Shown here one piece after another: positions 17,955 to 26,668 of a stretch of 57,609 nt of DNA (positions are counted from its first letter, which is position 1; every line of letters begins with the position of its first letter). The position numbers and the translations under genes were made by a program. Source of the stretch: Chloroflexota bacterium (GTDB lineage Bacteria > Chloroflexota > Chloroflexia > Chloroheliales > Chloroheliaceae). The notes beneath the pieces were generated by a model that was not told the origin of the DNA, ran no database searches, and worked only from the letters and a program-made list of their open reading frames with translations. The stretch covers positions 1 through 57,609 of the forward strand of contig JAQBPB010000062.1 in NCBI GenBank assembly GCA_028287745.1, read 5' to 3'.

Positions 17955-19118
17955 TCAGGCCGGTTCGGCCCTGACCACATAAGTGTCGGCCAGCATGTCA
18001 TGAATGCCCTGGTGGGCATTATTGAACAAGGCGCAGGCCATCCCGGCCGCTACCAGGCTGTAAACCATCAAATTTATGGCGCCCAGGATATAACTTTCCG
18101 TGGAAACAATTGTACCCAGGATTGTAAGAAGCAACGCCGGTACTGTCCCGTAAAGTGTGCGGATTATACCGGAAACCGGACCGACTGCCCGCCCGCCGCG
18201 TTTGATAACCTTTATTCCCATCAAACGGTGTCCGAGGGTCTGGCCGGTCATACCGACCAGGATGGTGTGGTATAAAAAGCTAAAGATGGTAGTCAACGCT
18301 ACCCCGGCCAGCCATAAACTCTGGCTGGTAACATTGGACTGGAAGATACGCGAAGCCACTAAAATGAAGAACAGGGTTCCCAGGACCGCCGTAGTTACGG
18401 CGTCAATCAGGGCCCCGGCGAACCGCCGCCCGAAACCGGACAGCGCGTGCAACACCACTTCTCCAAACTCACCGGTGTAAAAGTAGAACCCACGACTTAC
18501 ACCGAACTCCGGTTCAGCCGGGTCTTCTGGGGTTGGCTCGTGGGTTTCCGGCCCGGCAAAAGGGGAATCTTGTCCAAACTTTGCCCCGGCAGGACCGACT
18601 CGCTCTGCTTCGGGCTTTACTTCCTGCCAGGCGGGCGCGGCCGCTGGTTTAAACCACTGGGGCGGCTCCTGGAAATTTGGGAGCGGTATACCGGCGGCCG
18701 AGTCGGGCAGGGCTGGCGGCCTGACGGTTTGGGGGCTGTCTGGCACCGGGCCAGGGTTAATCCCATTTTCCACGGCCGCCGGGCGCGGCGAATTGTTAAG
18801 AGGCGCCCGGTCCAACTCACGGAGTAAAGCTTCTATTGATAGCGGGTTAGCCGGAACGGTGGGACGCTGACCACCTGAAGACCTGTCCTGCGTAAGGCTT
18901 TGCGGCTTATTGTTACTGGCAAGGCCCTCCTGGGGACCGTTATTACTAACTACCGGCCTTGCCCCTGACGGACCGGAGGACAGCCAGGCCGGGAGGTAAT
19001 CGCCAAAAGGGCTGCTGGTATCCGGTGGTATAACCGCCGGGACAGGTAGCTGGTTGCGGCACTGCTGGCAAAAAGAAGTTCCCGGACTATTGACGTAATG
19101 GCATTTCGAGCAAAGCAA
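17955..19118 (-). CDS. Zinc-ribbon and RDD-family membrane protein
   Basis: Protein of 387 residues. An N-terminal zinc ribbon has Cys at about 3, 6, 17 and 20. A long disordered Pro/Ser/Ala linker spans about 25-210. The C-terminal RDD domain (about 225-385) has three or four membrane helices, the opening 'GFGRRFAGALIDAV' (Arg and Asp of the RDD name), 'TLGHRLMGIKVI' and the closing 'HQGIHDMLADTYVV'. RDD proteins are often linked to transport of compatible solutes or ions, but most are unassigned. The start is a TTG at 19,118 with AAGGAG 7 nt upstream. A predicted promoter about 140 bp upstream lies in a repeat shared with the LuxR gene. Confidence 0.88.
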   Translation of the reverse strand: MLCSKCHYVNSPGTSFCQQCRNQLPVPAVIPPDTSSPFGDYLPAWLSSGPSGARPVVSNNGPQEGLASNNKPQSLTQDRSSGGQRPTVPANPLSIEALLRELDRAPLNNSPRPAAVENGINPGPVPDSPQTVRPPALPDSAAGIPLPNFQEPPQWFKPAAAPAWQEVKPEAERVGPAGAKFGQDSPFAGPETHEPTPEDPAEPEFGVSRGFYFYTGEFGEVVLHALSGFGRRFAGALIDAVTTAVLGTLFFILVASRIFQSNVTSQSLWLAGVALTTIFSFLYHTILVGMTGQTLGHRLMGIKVIKRGGRAVGPVSGIIRTLYGTVPALLLTILGTIVSTESYILGAINLMVYSLVAAGMACALFNNAHQGIHDMLADTYVVRAEPA

Positions 19119-19488
19119 GGACTTTCTCCTTCAAGTAAGTACTATATTCCGAGAGGCTTAAATTGCCTGTAATACGTTAAGTTTATGACTTTACCCGGTA
19201 GCGCGTTAGCAATACATAAGTTATTAAGAAGGCTGAAAAGAGAAGAAAAGGGGCATGAGAAGGTTTCTTATAGTTTGTCACGTTCGCCAGAACATTACTC
19301 ACCGGAAGACTTCCCTATACTCATTTTAACACTTTTCAGCGCTTTTTTCATTTCTGTCTGCCCTTAAATTTGCCCCTTAACCTCATTTATTGTTGCCCTT
19401 TGCCGGCAGCCTCTCGCCAAATGAGGGTTGAATTCACCCCTAACTGCCAGGCCCTTCTTTATGACCCGCTATGACCCGCTATAACCTG
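19119..19488. other. Intergenic region with shared promoter module and 10-bp tandem repeat
   Basis: This 370-bp region holds the shared module at 19,256-19,353 (listed separately) and a three-copy 10-bp tandem repeat (ATGACCCGCT, last copy ATAACCTGCT) at 19,461-19,490 that touches the stop codon of the DUF4386-like gene. The short open frame on the plus strand over the repeat is not credible. Confidence 0.6.
19256..19353 (-). promoter_or_regulatory. Promoter/operator module, copy A (zinc-ribbon RDD gene)
   Basis: Minus-strand -10 TATAAG (19,267-19,272), 17-bp spacer and -35 ATGTTC (19,290-19,295). The module is conserved with copy B at 25,264-25,363, including an upstream GAAAAAAGCGCTGAAAAGTG block and downstream sequence after the -10. 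Confidence 0.6.
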
Positions 19489-19490
19489 CT
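19461..19490. repeat. Three-copy 10-bp tandem repeat
   Basis: Two identical units ATGACCCGCT and one variant ATAACCTGCT stand directly after the DUF4386-like gene. Confidence 0.8.
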
Positions 19491-20256
19491 ATTTACCCAG
19501 GGCGTATTCTAATTTTGAAGGAACTTCCTTAACTTCTTTATTTTCAGCCCTTACCAGAAAGATACCCATCAGCACCATCCAGGCTAACCAGAGCAGGCTA
19601 CCGGCCACGCCGCTAATAGCTATGACTGGGAAATTGGGGATGACAGTTTCCAGGAGTTCCGCCTGGGCTGTAAAGTAAACGCCGGAGGCTACCAGGCCGA
19701 AGATGCCCAACCAGGGTTTGAAAAGCCCGGATTTGAACATCGTCAGACTAATTAAGGCCATCCAACAAATTATAAGTAACTGGCCCAGGTGTTCGCCCAG
19801 TAAAACTCCCCCGAATTGATGGACCGCCCAAAAGACTACTTCCACCGCTTCTTTGGTGGCTGGCGAAGTGTTGGGTGAAGTATAAATCGAGGCTAATACC
19901 GGTACCACAAAGACCCAGCGCAGTAACCCGATGATCTGGACAATCAGCGCCACTACTCCTAATACGGTGGCTATTTTCACTAAAGCAGTAGTGCCTTGCC
20001 CTTGCCCTCGTGACAAAACCCTTTGCAGCATTACAACTCCTAAAAGAATTGGCAACCCGACCCAGGCGAAAGCAAACCACTCTAATATTAACCCGGTGCC
20101 GCCTTCGTGAAACCTGGTAAGAATCCGGCCGGGGCTCTCCCGTAAAATCTGGGGATACTCAAAGGTTATGCCCAAAAGAGTGAAAGGTATCTGGACCAGC
20201 ACCGCCCCAAGAATAAATAAGATACCTGTCCACTGTGCCATGTGTAATTTCTTCAT
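19489..20256 (-). CDS. DUF4386-like polytopic membrane protein
   Basis: Protein of 255 residues from the ATG at 20,256, selected because AAGAAAGAAG lies upstream; an upstream GTG would add 27 residues unlike the family. Six to seven hydrophobic helices span the protein, with a first helix directly after 'KKLHMAQWTGILFILGAVL'. This resembles DUF4386 integral membrane proteins, of unknown function. It is probably the last gene of a minus-strand operon starting with the epimerase-like gene at 22,237, although a 143-bp gap precedes it. Confidence 0.65.
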   Translation of the reverse strand: MKKLHMAQWTGILFILGAVLVQIPFTLLGITFEYPQILRESPGRILTRFHEGGTGLILEWFAFAWVGLPILLGVVMLQRVLSRGQGQGTTALVKIATVLGVVALIVQIIGLLRWVFVVPVLASIYTSPNTSPATKEAVEVVFWAVHQFGGVLLGEHLGQLLIICWMALISLTMFKSGLFKPWLGIFGLVASGVYFTAQAELLETVIPNFPVIAISGVAGSLLWLAWMVLMGIFLVRAENKEVKEVPSKLEYALGK

Positions 20257-20399
20257 TTTGATAACTTCTTTCTTTTTATCTTGATCAAATACCAGGACTG
20301 CTAGATAGACTTCAAAAGATTGCTCGTTCAGGTTCACTGAGCTAAATCTTCTCTTCTGTAAAGGGTCTTACCGGGCCGGGTATATGACTGGTTCTAAAG

Positions 20400-20636
20400 C
20401 TAAACTTCCTGGTTGGAAAGTGCCGCACTTACCATTTCCAACCCAACCAGCTGCAAGTTAAAGTCAAACATCTGGTTCAACAACCCGCGTAAGGCGGCCT
20501 GGTCCGGCACTGCCCCGGCAATTATGGTCCCATTGGTCTGAAGGTCGGGTGTTATACTCAGGTTACCCAATCGTTCCGACCAGCTTTCGTCCAGTTGTTC
20601 GCGGATTTTTATGCGGTATATATGAGCGTTTGTCAT
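20400..20636 (-). CDS. Small conserved-type protein, unknown function
   Basis: Protein of 78 residues. It has a 'YRIKIREQLDESWSERLGNLSI' strand-helix start and a 'VPDQAALRGLLNQMFDFNLQLVGLE' helix, a pattern I associate with a small family of uncharacterised proteins in Chloroflexota and actinobacteria (DQAAL-GLL core). It starts 9 nt after the stop of the membrane protein gene upstream, so it is cotranscribed. No catalytic residues are evident. Confidence 0.7.
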   Translation of the reverse strand: MTNAHIYRIKIREQLDESWSERLGNLSITPDLQTNGTIIAGAVPDQAALRGLLNQMFDFNLQLVGLEMVSAALSNQEV

Positions 20637-20645
20637 TGGACTGGT

Positions 20646-21248
20646 CTAATCTTTCACAGCGGCCGGGCTGGCGGGTTCCACCGCTGCGGGCAGGGCAAGG
20701 AGGATTACCAGGCCGGTAATTAGCTGAAATAGCAGGGCGCCGGAAGACCCAAAGATGGTGTAACCATTTGATAACGACTTGCCGATTACTCCGCCGGTTA
20801 CAATCCAGCTTGCGGTAAAGGTGCCGGCTACGATTAACGTCCAAAGCGCCGCAATCGCCCGGCCCTTGCCCCACATCACACCCTGCGCCAGGCCCATCAA
20901 GCCGCCGGTAACCAGGGCCCGCATAATAATTTGTTCCTGGCTGGTGGCACTTCCAAATAGGGCTACCGCGAGAGCCAGACCGGCGCCCATTCCCAGGCTG
21001 GTAGCACCAATCCAGGCTGCTTTAGCCCGGTGTGTCCGGCGCAGGACCAACCACTGGGCCAGGCCGATGACCATCCCGGCCACCGCTCCACCGGCCAATC
21101 CGTCCAGCACATTGTCAACGCTCCCGACCAGAGCCTGGGCTGCTAGTCCGGCAATCGGGAAACTGATAAAAACGCCTAACCAACCTGCCGCAGCACGCCA
21201 GTTGAACCTGGCTGGTTTCACCTGGCGTAAGCCTATTTGAGTACTCAA
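20646..21248 (-). CDS. Small polytopic membrane protein, unknown function
   Basis: Protein of 200 residues with about five to six hydrophobic helices, short loops and a Pro/Ala C-terminus. The start is a TTG at 21,248 with AAGGAG 7 nt upstream. I do not recognise the family. It lies 41 bp after the epimerase-like gene and 9 bp before the small DQAAL protein gene, so the three form an operon. Confidence 0.7.
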   Translation of the reverse strand: MSTQIGLRQVKPARFNWRAAAGWLGVFISFPIAGLAAQALVGSVDNVLDGLAGGAVAGMVIGLAQWLVLRRTHRAKAAWIGATSLGMGAGLALAVALFGSATSQEQIIMRALVTGGLMGLAQGVMWGKGRAIAALWTLIVAGTFTASWIVTGGVIGKSLSNGYTIFGSSGALLFQLITGLVILLALPAAVEPASPAAVKD

Positions 21249-21289
21249 AGTATTTCTCCTTTTACATTTTAGTTTTATCTTTTATAGCT

Positions 21290-22237
21290 TTAATTTTCCC
21301 TGTACCAGGCCAGGGTGGTACGAATGGCATCTCGTAAGGGCGTCGCGTGGTTGCCGAAGGTTCCTTCAAATTTGCGGTGGTCCACCACAAAATCTTCCTC
21401 AAATTCGTAAAATAGTTCGGATATACCCCTGACAGGGGGGACGAATAATCCCATGGCTTGCATTAGTAATTTAGGCGCGACCTGGATATTGGCCGCTCTG
21501 CCGGTTTCCTCGTAGACTAACTTTAGAAAATGGCGGGTAGTTAACGTCTGGTAACTGGGTAAATGCCAGGCCTGCCCAAAAGCGGCTTCATTCTCGCCCA
21601 GTATCACCAGGCCTTTGCCAATATCCGGCATATATGTAAAGGTATGGAGATGCTCGGCGCTGACCATAACCTGGGCCTTACCGCCGGTCAGGGCCGCCCT
21701 GAAAACCTGCGCACCGGCGGCAGATTGCAGGACACGCGGCCCGAAGAAGTCAGCGGCCCTGCCACTGACCACCCGCACTTTACCGGCAGCGTGAGCGGCC
21801 TGAAGTGCTTGCGCCAGTATGGCCCGCGTTTTTCCCCTGGCTCCTTTTGCCAGGTAAGGCAAGTCTTCGGTAAGCGGCCTACCGCCGGTAGCGCCGTACA
21901 TATAGACATTTTCCATAACCACCAGTTTTGCTCCGGCATGGGCTGCTCCTTCCAGGACCCCTTTTTGCAGCGGCGGGAACTGGCTGGCCCATTGTTCATA
22001 ATTGGGCGCGTTAAGGGCGTTGTAGACCACACTGGCTCCCTGGCTGACTTTGCGCGTGCTTTCAGGATTGGTAGCATCTCCTGCGACCACTTCAACTTCG
22101 GGGGCTACACCGGCCGTGGTTTTGCCGCTACGGTTTACCATGCGGATGCGTTTACCCCTGACCAGTAACTCGTCCATAATGGCTAGCCCAACTGGCCCGG
22201 TGCCGAAAATAACGTGCAATTCATTAGTGCTGCTCAT
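21290..22237 (-). CDS. NAD(P)-dependent epimerase/dehydratase-like (extended/atypical SDR) protein
   Basis: Protein of 315 residues. An N-terminal Rossmann motif 'VIFGTGPVGLAIMDEL' occupies about 9-24, with a dinucleotide-specificity strand 'RIRMVNRSG'. Strands 'VEVVAGDATNPES' and 'SVVYNALNAP' follow, as in atypical SDR and NAD(P)H-binding proteins. The usual YxxxK is replaced by 'MENVYMYGATGG' with a downstream 'GARGKTRA', so catalysis is uncertain. AAGGAAAAC precedes the ATG. It is the first gene of the operon running to about 20,400 or 19,489, and follows the LuxR regulator gene on the same strand with a 262-bp gap. Confidence 0.82.
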   Translation of the reverse strand: MSSTNELHVIFGTGPVGLAIMDELLVRGKRIRMVNRSGKTTAGVAPEVEVVAGDATNPESTRKVSQGASVVYNALNAPNYEQWASQFPPLQKGVLEGAAHAGAKLVVMENVYMYGATGGRPLTEDLPYLAKGARGKTRAILAQALQAAHAAGKVRVVSGRAADFFGPRVLQSAAGAQVFRAALTGGKAQVMVSAEHLHTFTYMPDIGKGLVILGENEAAFGQAWHLPSYQTLTTRHFLKLVYEETGRAANIQVAPKLLMQAMGLFVPPVRGISELFYEFEEDFVVDHRKFEGTFGNHATPLRDAIRTTLAWYREN

Positions 22238-22499
22238 TTGTTTTCCTTTTGGTATTGGTTAATTGTTTCAACTATTACTATTGCTTATCGCTGGTAAGGT
22301 CTTCTACTGCGGTACTTCTGCTTTTTTTTGTTTGTTGCTCGCAATACAAATATAACCGTAACCCGGATAGGTACGAATGTATCTAAAGATGTAGTTTGGG
22401 GGTTATTTAGGATGCTGAATAATATGAAAAGAAAAGAGAAAATAATATATGAGATGAGAAAACTAAGTAAGAAAAGTCAGGGGCAGGCAGCAAGCAAGC

Positions 22500-25160
22500 T
22501 TAGAACAGACCTAATTCACGAGCGCGGGCGATTGCGCCTGTCCGGCTCTTTACTTCCAGTTTGCCTGATATGTTGGCGGCGTGACGTTTGACCGTACCGG
22601 TTGCTAAAAAGAGGCGTTCGCCGATTTCCCGGTTGCTCAAGCCCCGGGCCATTAAATCCAGCACTTCTTGTTCACGCTGGGTAAGAAGTGTAACCGGCTG
22701 GGAATCTTCTACTTTTTCAGGGTTAGCTTGAGGGTACATCCCTAATAAATTCCTGATAAAATCGGGGGCAACCGGCCGGAGCTCCACCAGCAGGTCGTAA
22801 ATTACCCGGTCTTCATCCAGGAAGGTTCGGTAAAGTTTCGGTTCGGCAACCAGTAAAACCGCTTTAGACAAACTATCCCGGGCGGCGCTATGCCGCTGCA
22901 CCTTCAAATAAACGATTGCCTGTAGAATGTTGACCTGGGCCAGCCGGTAGTAAATACCCAGGCTGCTTTCGAGGTCCTCCAGGTTCTTCAGCAGAGTTAG
23001 AGCTTCCTCGTACCGCCTTTGGACAGTAAGGACCCGCGCGTAACAAAGGTAATAATCTTCTTTGGTGGGTGAGGTGACGTCGGTTGGCGCTAAATCTTCC
23101 GCTTTAATCCATTGGACCGGTTCTTCTAACTCACCCAATTTCAGTAGCAAATTAACCTTAAAAGGCGCGGCTTTAATGGTAGGGGGTAGCGCGACCCCGG
23201 CTGCTTCAAGGCGGCGGAAAATATCCAGGGCCTGGTGTAGCTGGCCTTCGCCCGAGTATATTAAAGCCCGGACAATGTAGGGCCAGGCCTTACTATGCAA
23301 TTCCAGCCCGTCCGCCGATTGTTCATCTTTGATTATCCTGGCGATTTCTGCCCGGGCTTTTTTCAGATCGTTCGTCAGGTAATAGATTGTAGCGCGCAGG
23401 GCCGGTATCCAGAACTGGTTGGTATTTCTGATTTTTTCAGCGCTGCCGGTCTTATCAGGGCCGGTACTATCCCAGTCTTTATCATAATGATCAAGTAACA
23501 GCCATGCTTCTCGGATACGGGCTTGCGCGATTAGAACAAAAACTATACTGGAAAGCGATTGGTACAGTCCAAACCGGTTGCCTATGGTATTGGCGGTAGT
23601 TAGCGCTTCCCTGACCAAATGCATCCCTTCCCCGGCAAAATCCGGTAAAAGTAGTTTGACCTGGCCGATAAGCATTAACATAATATTATGGATAACCGGA
23701 GATTGCTTGCCGATCAAATCTAAGGCTTTATGGCCGTGTTCAAGGGCCGCCGGAACATTTAATTGAAGCCTGGCGTTATATGCCCGGATTGCTTCTAACA
23801 AACCCTGTTCCCAATCAAGGCTTGGACTCTCCGGGGAAAGTAAATTTTGGGCCAGTTCCGCATATTCAGCCGAAAGTTCGGTCTGACCTGCCAGGGCTAA
23901 AACCCAGCTCTGGTAGAGGACTAATAGAGGACGCTGTTTTAAGGTCTGTTGTGAAATAATATCAAACCAGGGTAGCACCAGGTTGAGTTGATTGTTCAGG
24001 GTATGCGCCTCAATGGCTGCTGCCAGCAGTCTTTCCAGCTCTTCAACCCTGTTCGACAGATTTATATGGTAGATTGCTTCATCCCAGTAGCTGTTTTCGG
24101 CATACCACTTGCCTGCCCGGTGATGCAGTTGGGCTACCTCCGCTGGATAAAAACTGTTCAAACGGTAAAGTAATAATTCGGCAAAGAGATGATGATACCG
24201 GTACCACTGCCGCCGGTTATCCAGCGGCACGATAAACAGGTTTCCGGTTTCAAGCCGCTCCAGGGTTTGCCGGGCATCTTGCTTATTCAGCAAGGCATTG
24301 CACAACTCCCCGTTGAGCCTTTTCAAAATGGCGGTTTGCAGTAAGAAAAGCCTGATATCCTCAGTCTGGAGATTAAGTACTTCATCTACCAGGTAATCCA
24401 TAATATAGCGGTGACTGCCGCCGAAACTGGCAATGAACTGCTCAGGGTCCTGGTGCGATTTAAGGGATAGCACAGCCAGTTGTAAACCGGCAATCCAGCC
24501 TTCGGTCCGCGCTTCTAAGACAGCAATTTGCTCAGATGTTAAATCCGGTCCAGGGGAATTCTGCAAAAAAGCCGTCACTTCCTCCGGGGTAAAGCGTAAA
24601 TCCTCGGCGCGAAGCTCGGTAAGTTGGTCGTGCACACGCAGGCGAGAAAGCGGTAGCGCGGGGTCCTGGCGGCTGGTAATTACCAGGTGCAATTTTGGCG
24701 AGAGATGGTCCAGCAGGTATGCCAGGGCAAGGTCCGTCTGGGAAATACCCGCCAGGTGATAGTCTTCCAGCACCACCAGGACCGGTTCTTCCAGCCGGGC
24801 GGCGGCGTTAAGCAAAGTAGTTAGAATAAGCTCAGCCGGAGGCTCTTGACTGGCCTGGGTAAAGTTTAACACCGCTTCCTCTAAACCAGGCAGGTGCGGC
24901 TGCAGGCTACTTAGAAGATAAAATAAAAAGCGGGATAGGAGGTTATCCCTGGCATCCAGGGACACCCAGGCTACCGGGTGCGGGTAGGTGGTTAACCATG
25001 TGCTGAGTAATGTAGTTTTGCCAAAACCGGCCGGGGCCACTAATAAAGTTAAACGGTTTCCCCTGCGGAATCCCACTTCTAGCTGCTCAATAAGCCGGTG
25101 GCGAGACAGGTGCAGATTTTGAGGCTGGGGAACATGAAATTTTGTATTTAGTAAAATCAT
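22500..25160 (-). CDS. MalT-like LuxR-family ATP-dependent transcriptional activator (LAL type)
   Basis: Protein of 886 residues. The N-terminal NTPase has Walker A 'APAGFGKTTLL' at about 42-52 and a Walker B-like 'PVLVVLEDYHLA'. A winged helix and a long TPR-like helical middle (about 340-800) follow. The C-terminal LuxR HTH (about 820-884) reads 'LTQREQEVLDLMARGLSNREIGERLF', then 'TVKRHAANISGKL'. MalT-type proteins bind an inducer in the TPR region, oligomerise with ATP and activate target promoters. The target here is unknown; the downstream epimerase operon on the same strand is the obvious candidate. A predicted promoter module lies about 110 bp upstream. Confidence 0.93.
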   Translation of the reverse strand: MILLNTKFHVPQPQNLHLSRHRLIEQLEVGFRRGNRLTLLVAPAGFGKTTLLSTWLTTYPHPVAWVSLDARDNLLSRFLFYLLSSLQPHLPGLEEAVLNFTQASQEPPAELILTTLLNAAARLEEPVLVVLEDYHLAGISQTDLALAYLLDHLSPKLHLVITSRQDPALPLSRLRVHDQLTELRAEDLRFTPEEVTAFLQNSPGPDLTSEQIAVLEARTEGWIAGLQLAVLSLKSHQDPEQFIASFGGSHRYIMDYLVDEVLNLQTEDIRLFLLQTAILKRLNGELCNALLNKQDARQTLERLETGNLFIVPLDNRRQWYRYHHLFAELLLYRLNSFYPAEVAQLHHRAGKWYAENSYWDEAIYHINLSNRVEELERLLAAAIEAHTLNNQLNLVLPWFDIISQQTLKQRPLLVLYQSWVLALAGQTELSAEYAELAQNLLSPESPSLDWEQGLLEAIRAYNARLQLNVPAALEHGHKALDLIGKQSPVIHNIMLMLIGQVKLLLPDFAGEGMHLVREALTTANTIGNRFGLYQSLSSIVFVLIAQARIREAWLLLDHYDKDWDSTGPDKTGSAEKIRNTNQFWIPALRATIYYLTNDLKKARAEIARIIKDEQSADGLELHSKAWPYIVRALIYSGEGQLHQALDIFRRLEAAGVALPPTIKAAPFKVNLLLKLGELEEPVQWIKAEDLAPTDVTSPTKEDYYLCYARVLTVQRRYEEALTLLKNLEDLESSLGIYYRLAQVNILQAIVYLKVQRHSAARDSLSKAVLLVAEPKLYRTFLDEDRVIYDLLVELRPVAPDFIRNLLGMYPQANPEKVEDSQPVTLLTQREQEVLDLMARGLSNREIGERLFLATGTVKRHAANISGKLEVKSRTGAIARARELGLF

Positions 25161-25263
25161 TTAATTAGGCCGATCCATCCTTGAAGCGTTAAATTCAGGG
25201 GTTAACCCTGTACCATATTAGCAAGAAAGTGGTTAAATGAATTTAGAGTGAAGTAAGAAGACT

Positions 25264-25363
25264 TGAGAAGATTTCTTATAATAGGTTACGCTCACCGGAA
25301 CAATGCTCACCGGTAGGTTTCTATATATTCATATTAGCACACTTTTCAGCGCTTTTTTCATTT
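25264..25363 (-). promoter_or_regulatory. Promoter/operator module, copy B (LuxR regulator gene)
   Basis: Minus-strand -10 TATAAG (25,275-25,280), 17-bp spacer and -35 TTGTTC (25,298-25,303). The flanks are conserved with copy A, and a repeated CCGGTGAGC motif covers and precedes the -35. Confidence 0.62.
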
Positions 25364-25533
25364 ACAAAACGGGTTAGCCAAATAGGGCTGGCTGAAGTAA
25401 ACTTGGAATAAGAAACCGGGTGGCACGTCGAACCGCAAACGTGGGACGTAAAACGGGAAAAGGCCGGGAGGTACGTAAAAGAGTAGAAGCCAGTACGCAC
25501 TTATTCTTAGTATTAACCTTTCACATTCCAGCC

Positions 25534-25565
25534 ACGTTTACACGTTTACACGTTTACACGTTTAA
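25534..25565. repeat. Tandem ACGTTTAC units before the oxidoreductase gene
   Basis: Four successive CACGTTTA-type 8-bp units end 29 bp before the ATG. They belong to the same low-complexity family as the sequences at 26,580-26,670 and 57,500-57,570. Confidence 0.75.
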
Positions 25566-25593
25566 TGAAAACTTTAATTGAAAAGGAATTAAA

Positions 25594-26592
25594 ATGAACC
25601 AGGCAAACCACAAACTAAAATGGGGCATTCTGGGAGCGGCCCGGATTAACCGGCGTTTCCTGCCCGGTCTAAAAGCCGCCCACAACGCCGAACTGGTCGC
25701 GATTGCCAGTCGTGATGAGGGTAAAGCTCGCCAGGCGGCCGACCAGTGGGGCGCTCCCACCGCTTACGGCAGTTACGAAGCTTTGCTGGCCGACCCTCAG
25801 ATTGAGGCGGTCTACATCCCGCTGCCAAATAATTTACATGTAGAGTGGGCTACTAAAGCCGCCCGGGCCGGTAAGCACGTGCTAAGTGAAAAACCGCTGG
25901 CCCTGAACCCGCAAGACATTCAACCGCTGGAAGAAGTCGCCCGCCAGAATAAAGTAAACGTGATGGAAGCCTTTATGTACCGCTTTCACCCGCAGCAGGC
26001 CCGCGTGCGCGAATTGCTGGCGGCGGGCGCAATCGGCCAGCCCCGCGTTATCCGGGGAAGTTTCGCGTTCGTAATGGCGACCGATACCCCTAATATCCGG
26101 ATGAATGAAGCCCTGGGTGGCGGCGCGACATGGGATGTGGGTTGCTATGCGATAAATGTCTCGCGCTGGATGTTCGGGGCCGAACCGCTGACCGCCTATG
26201 CCCAGGCCAGCCTGAAAGGTGGGGTTGATTACAATGTGGCGGCAATTCTTGATTTTGGCGAGGACCGCCGGGCGGTGCTGGATTACGGCCTGGACTACGG
26301 CCGCCGTTCTTTTTACGAGATAATCGGGACCAAAGGTACGCTGTCGGTGGAAAGTATGTGGCAGGAGCCGGGACCGCCCGCCAGAGTCTATCTGCGCGAC
26401 GACAACGGCCTGACCACCGAAGAACTTCCACCGATGAACCATTTCCAGCTTGAGGCCGAGGCTTTCAGCCAGGCGGCCCTGGACGGCCAACCGGCGCCCT
26501 ACCCGCTGAGCGACTCGGCCGCAAACTCGCGGGCCTGCCTGGCAGTCCTGGCCTCGATTAAAGAAGGACGTCAAGTTAGCGTAGAACGGTAA
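25594..26592 (+). CDS. Gfo/Idh/MocA family NAD(P)-dependent oxidoreductase
   Basis: Protein of 332 residues. The Rossmann fold opens 'LKWGILGAARINRRFLPGL' (about 8-26). The family hallmark EKP is in 'HVLSEKPLALN' (about 93-103). The C-terminal alpha/beta domain includes 'GGGATWDVGCYAINVSRW', the conserved D-x-G-x-Y/H region where the catalytic His/Tyr sits. Family members oxidise or reduce sugars, inositols and related polyols. The substrate is not readable from the sequence. AAAAGGAATT precedes the ATG. It is transcribed alone, with an inverted-repeat region after the stop. Confidence 0.93.
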   Translation: MNQANHKLKWGILGAARINRRFLPGLKAAHNAELVAIASRDEGKARQAADQWGAPTAYGSYEALLADPQIEAVYIPLPNNLHVEWATKAARAGKHVLSEKPLALNPQDIQPLEEVARQNKVNVMEAFMYRFHPQQARVRELLAAGAIGQPRVIRGSFAFVMATDTPNIRMNEALGGGATWDVGCYAINVSRWMFGAEPLTAYAQASLKGGVDYNVAAILDFGEDRRAVLDYGLDYGRRSFYEIIGTKGTLSVESMWQEPGPPARVYLRDDNGLTTEELPPMNHFQLEAEAFSQAALDGQPAPYPLSDSAANSRACLAVLASIKEGRQVSVER

Positions 26593-26668
26593 ACGTGGAA
26601 CGGATAACGAAACGTACCATGTTCAACGTGCTACCTTTCACGTTTACCACTACCGTTCCACGTTATAA
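26581..26668. repeat. ACGT-core inverted repeat between convergent genes
   Basis: The two halves of this convergent spacer are imperfect inverted copies. GGTAAACGTG (26,588-26,597) pairs perfectly with CACGTTTACC (26,639-26,648), and flanking AACGG/CCGTT elements recur. It could act as a bidirectional terminator hairpin, although no T tract is present. Confidence 0.55.

Larger units (their letters stand above)
25161..25593. other. Divergent intergenic region with shared promoter module and ACGT repeats
   Basis: This 433-bp region holds copy B of the promoter module (25,264-25,363), then low-complexity ACGT-core sequence (about 25,410-25,500) and four tandem ACGTTTAC-like units (25,534-25,565) directly before the ribosome site of the Gfo/Idh/MocA gene. 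Confidence 0.6.

Noticed and set aside
19185..19367. Short plus-strand frame in the intergenic repeat
   Set aside because: It lies on the repeated promoter module; copy B does not preserve the frame.
22328..22591. 87-codon plus-strand frame next to the LuxR gene
   Set aside because: It runs into the conserved HTH coding end on the other strand and has no domain or ribosome site.
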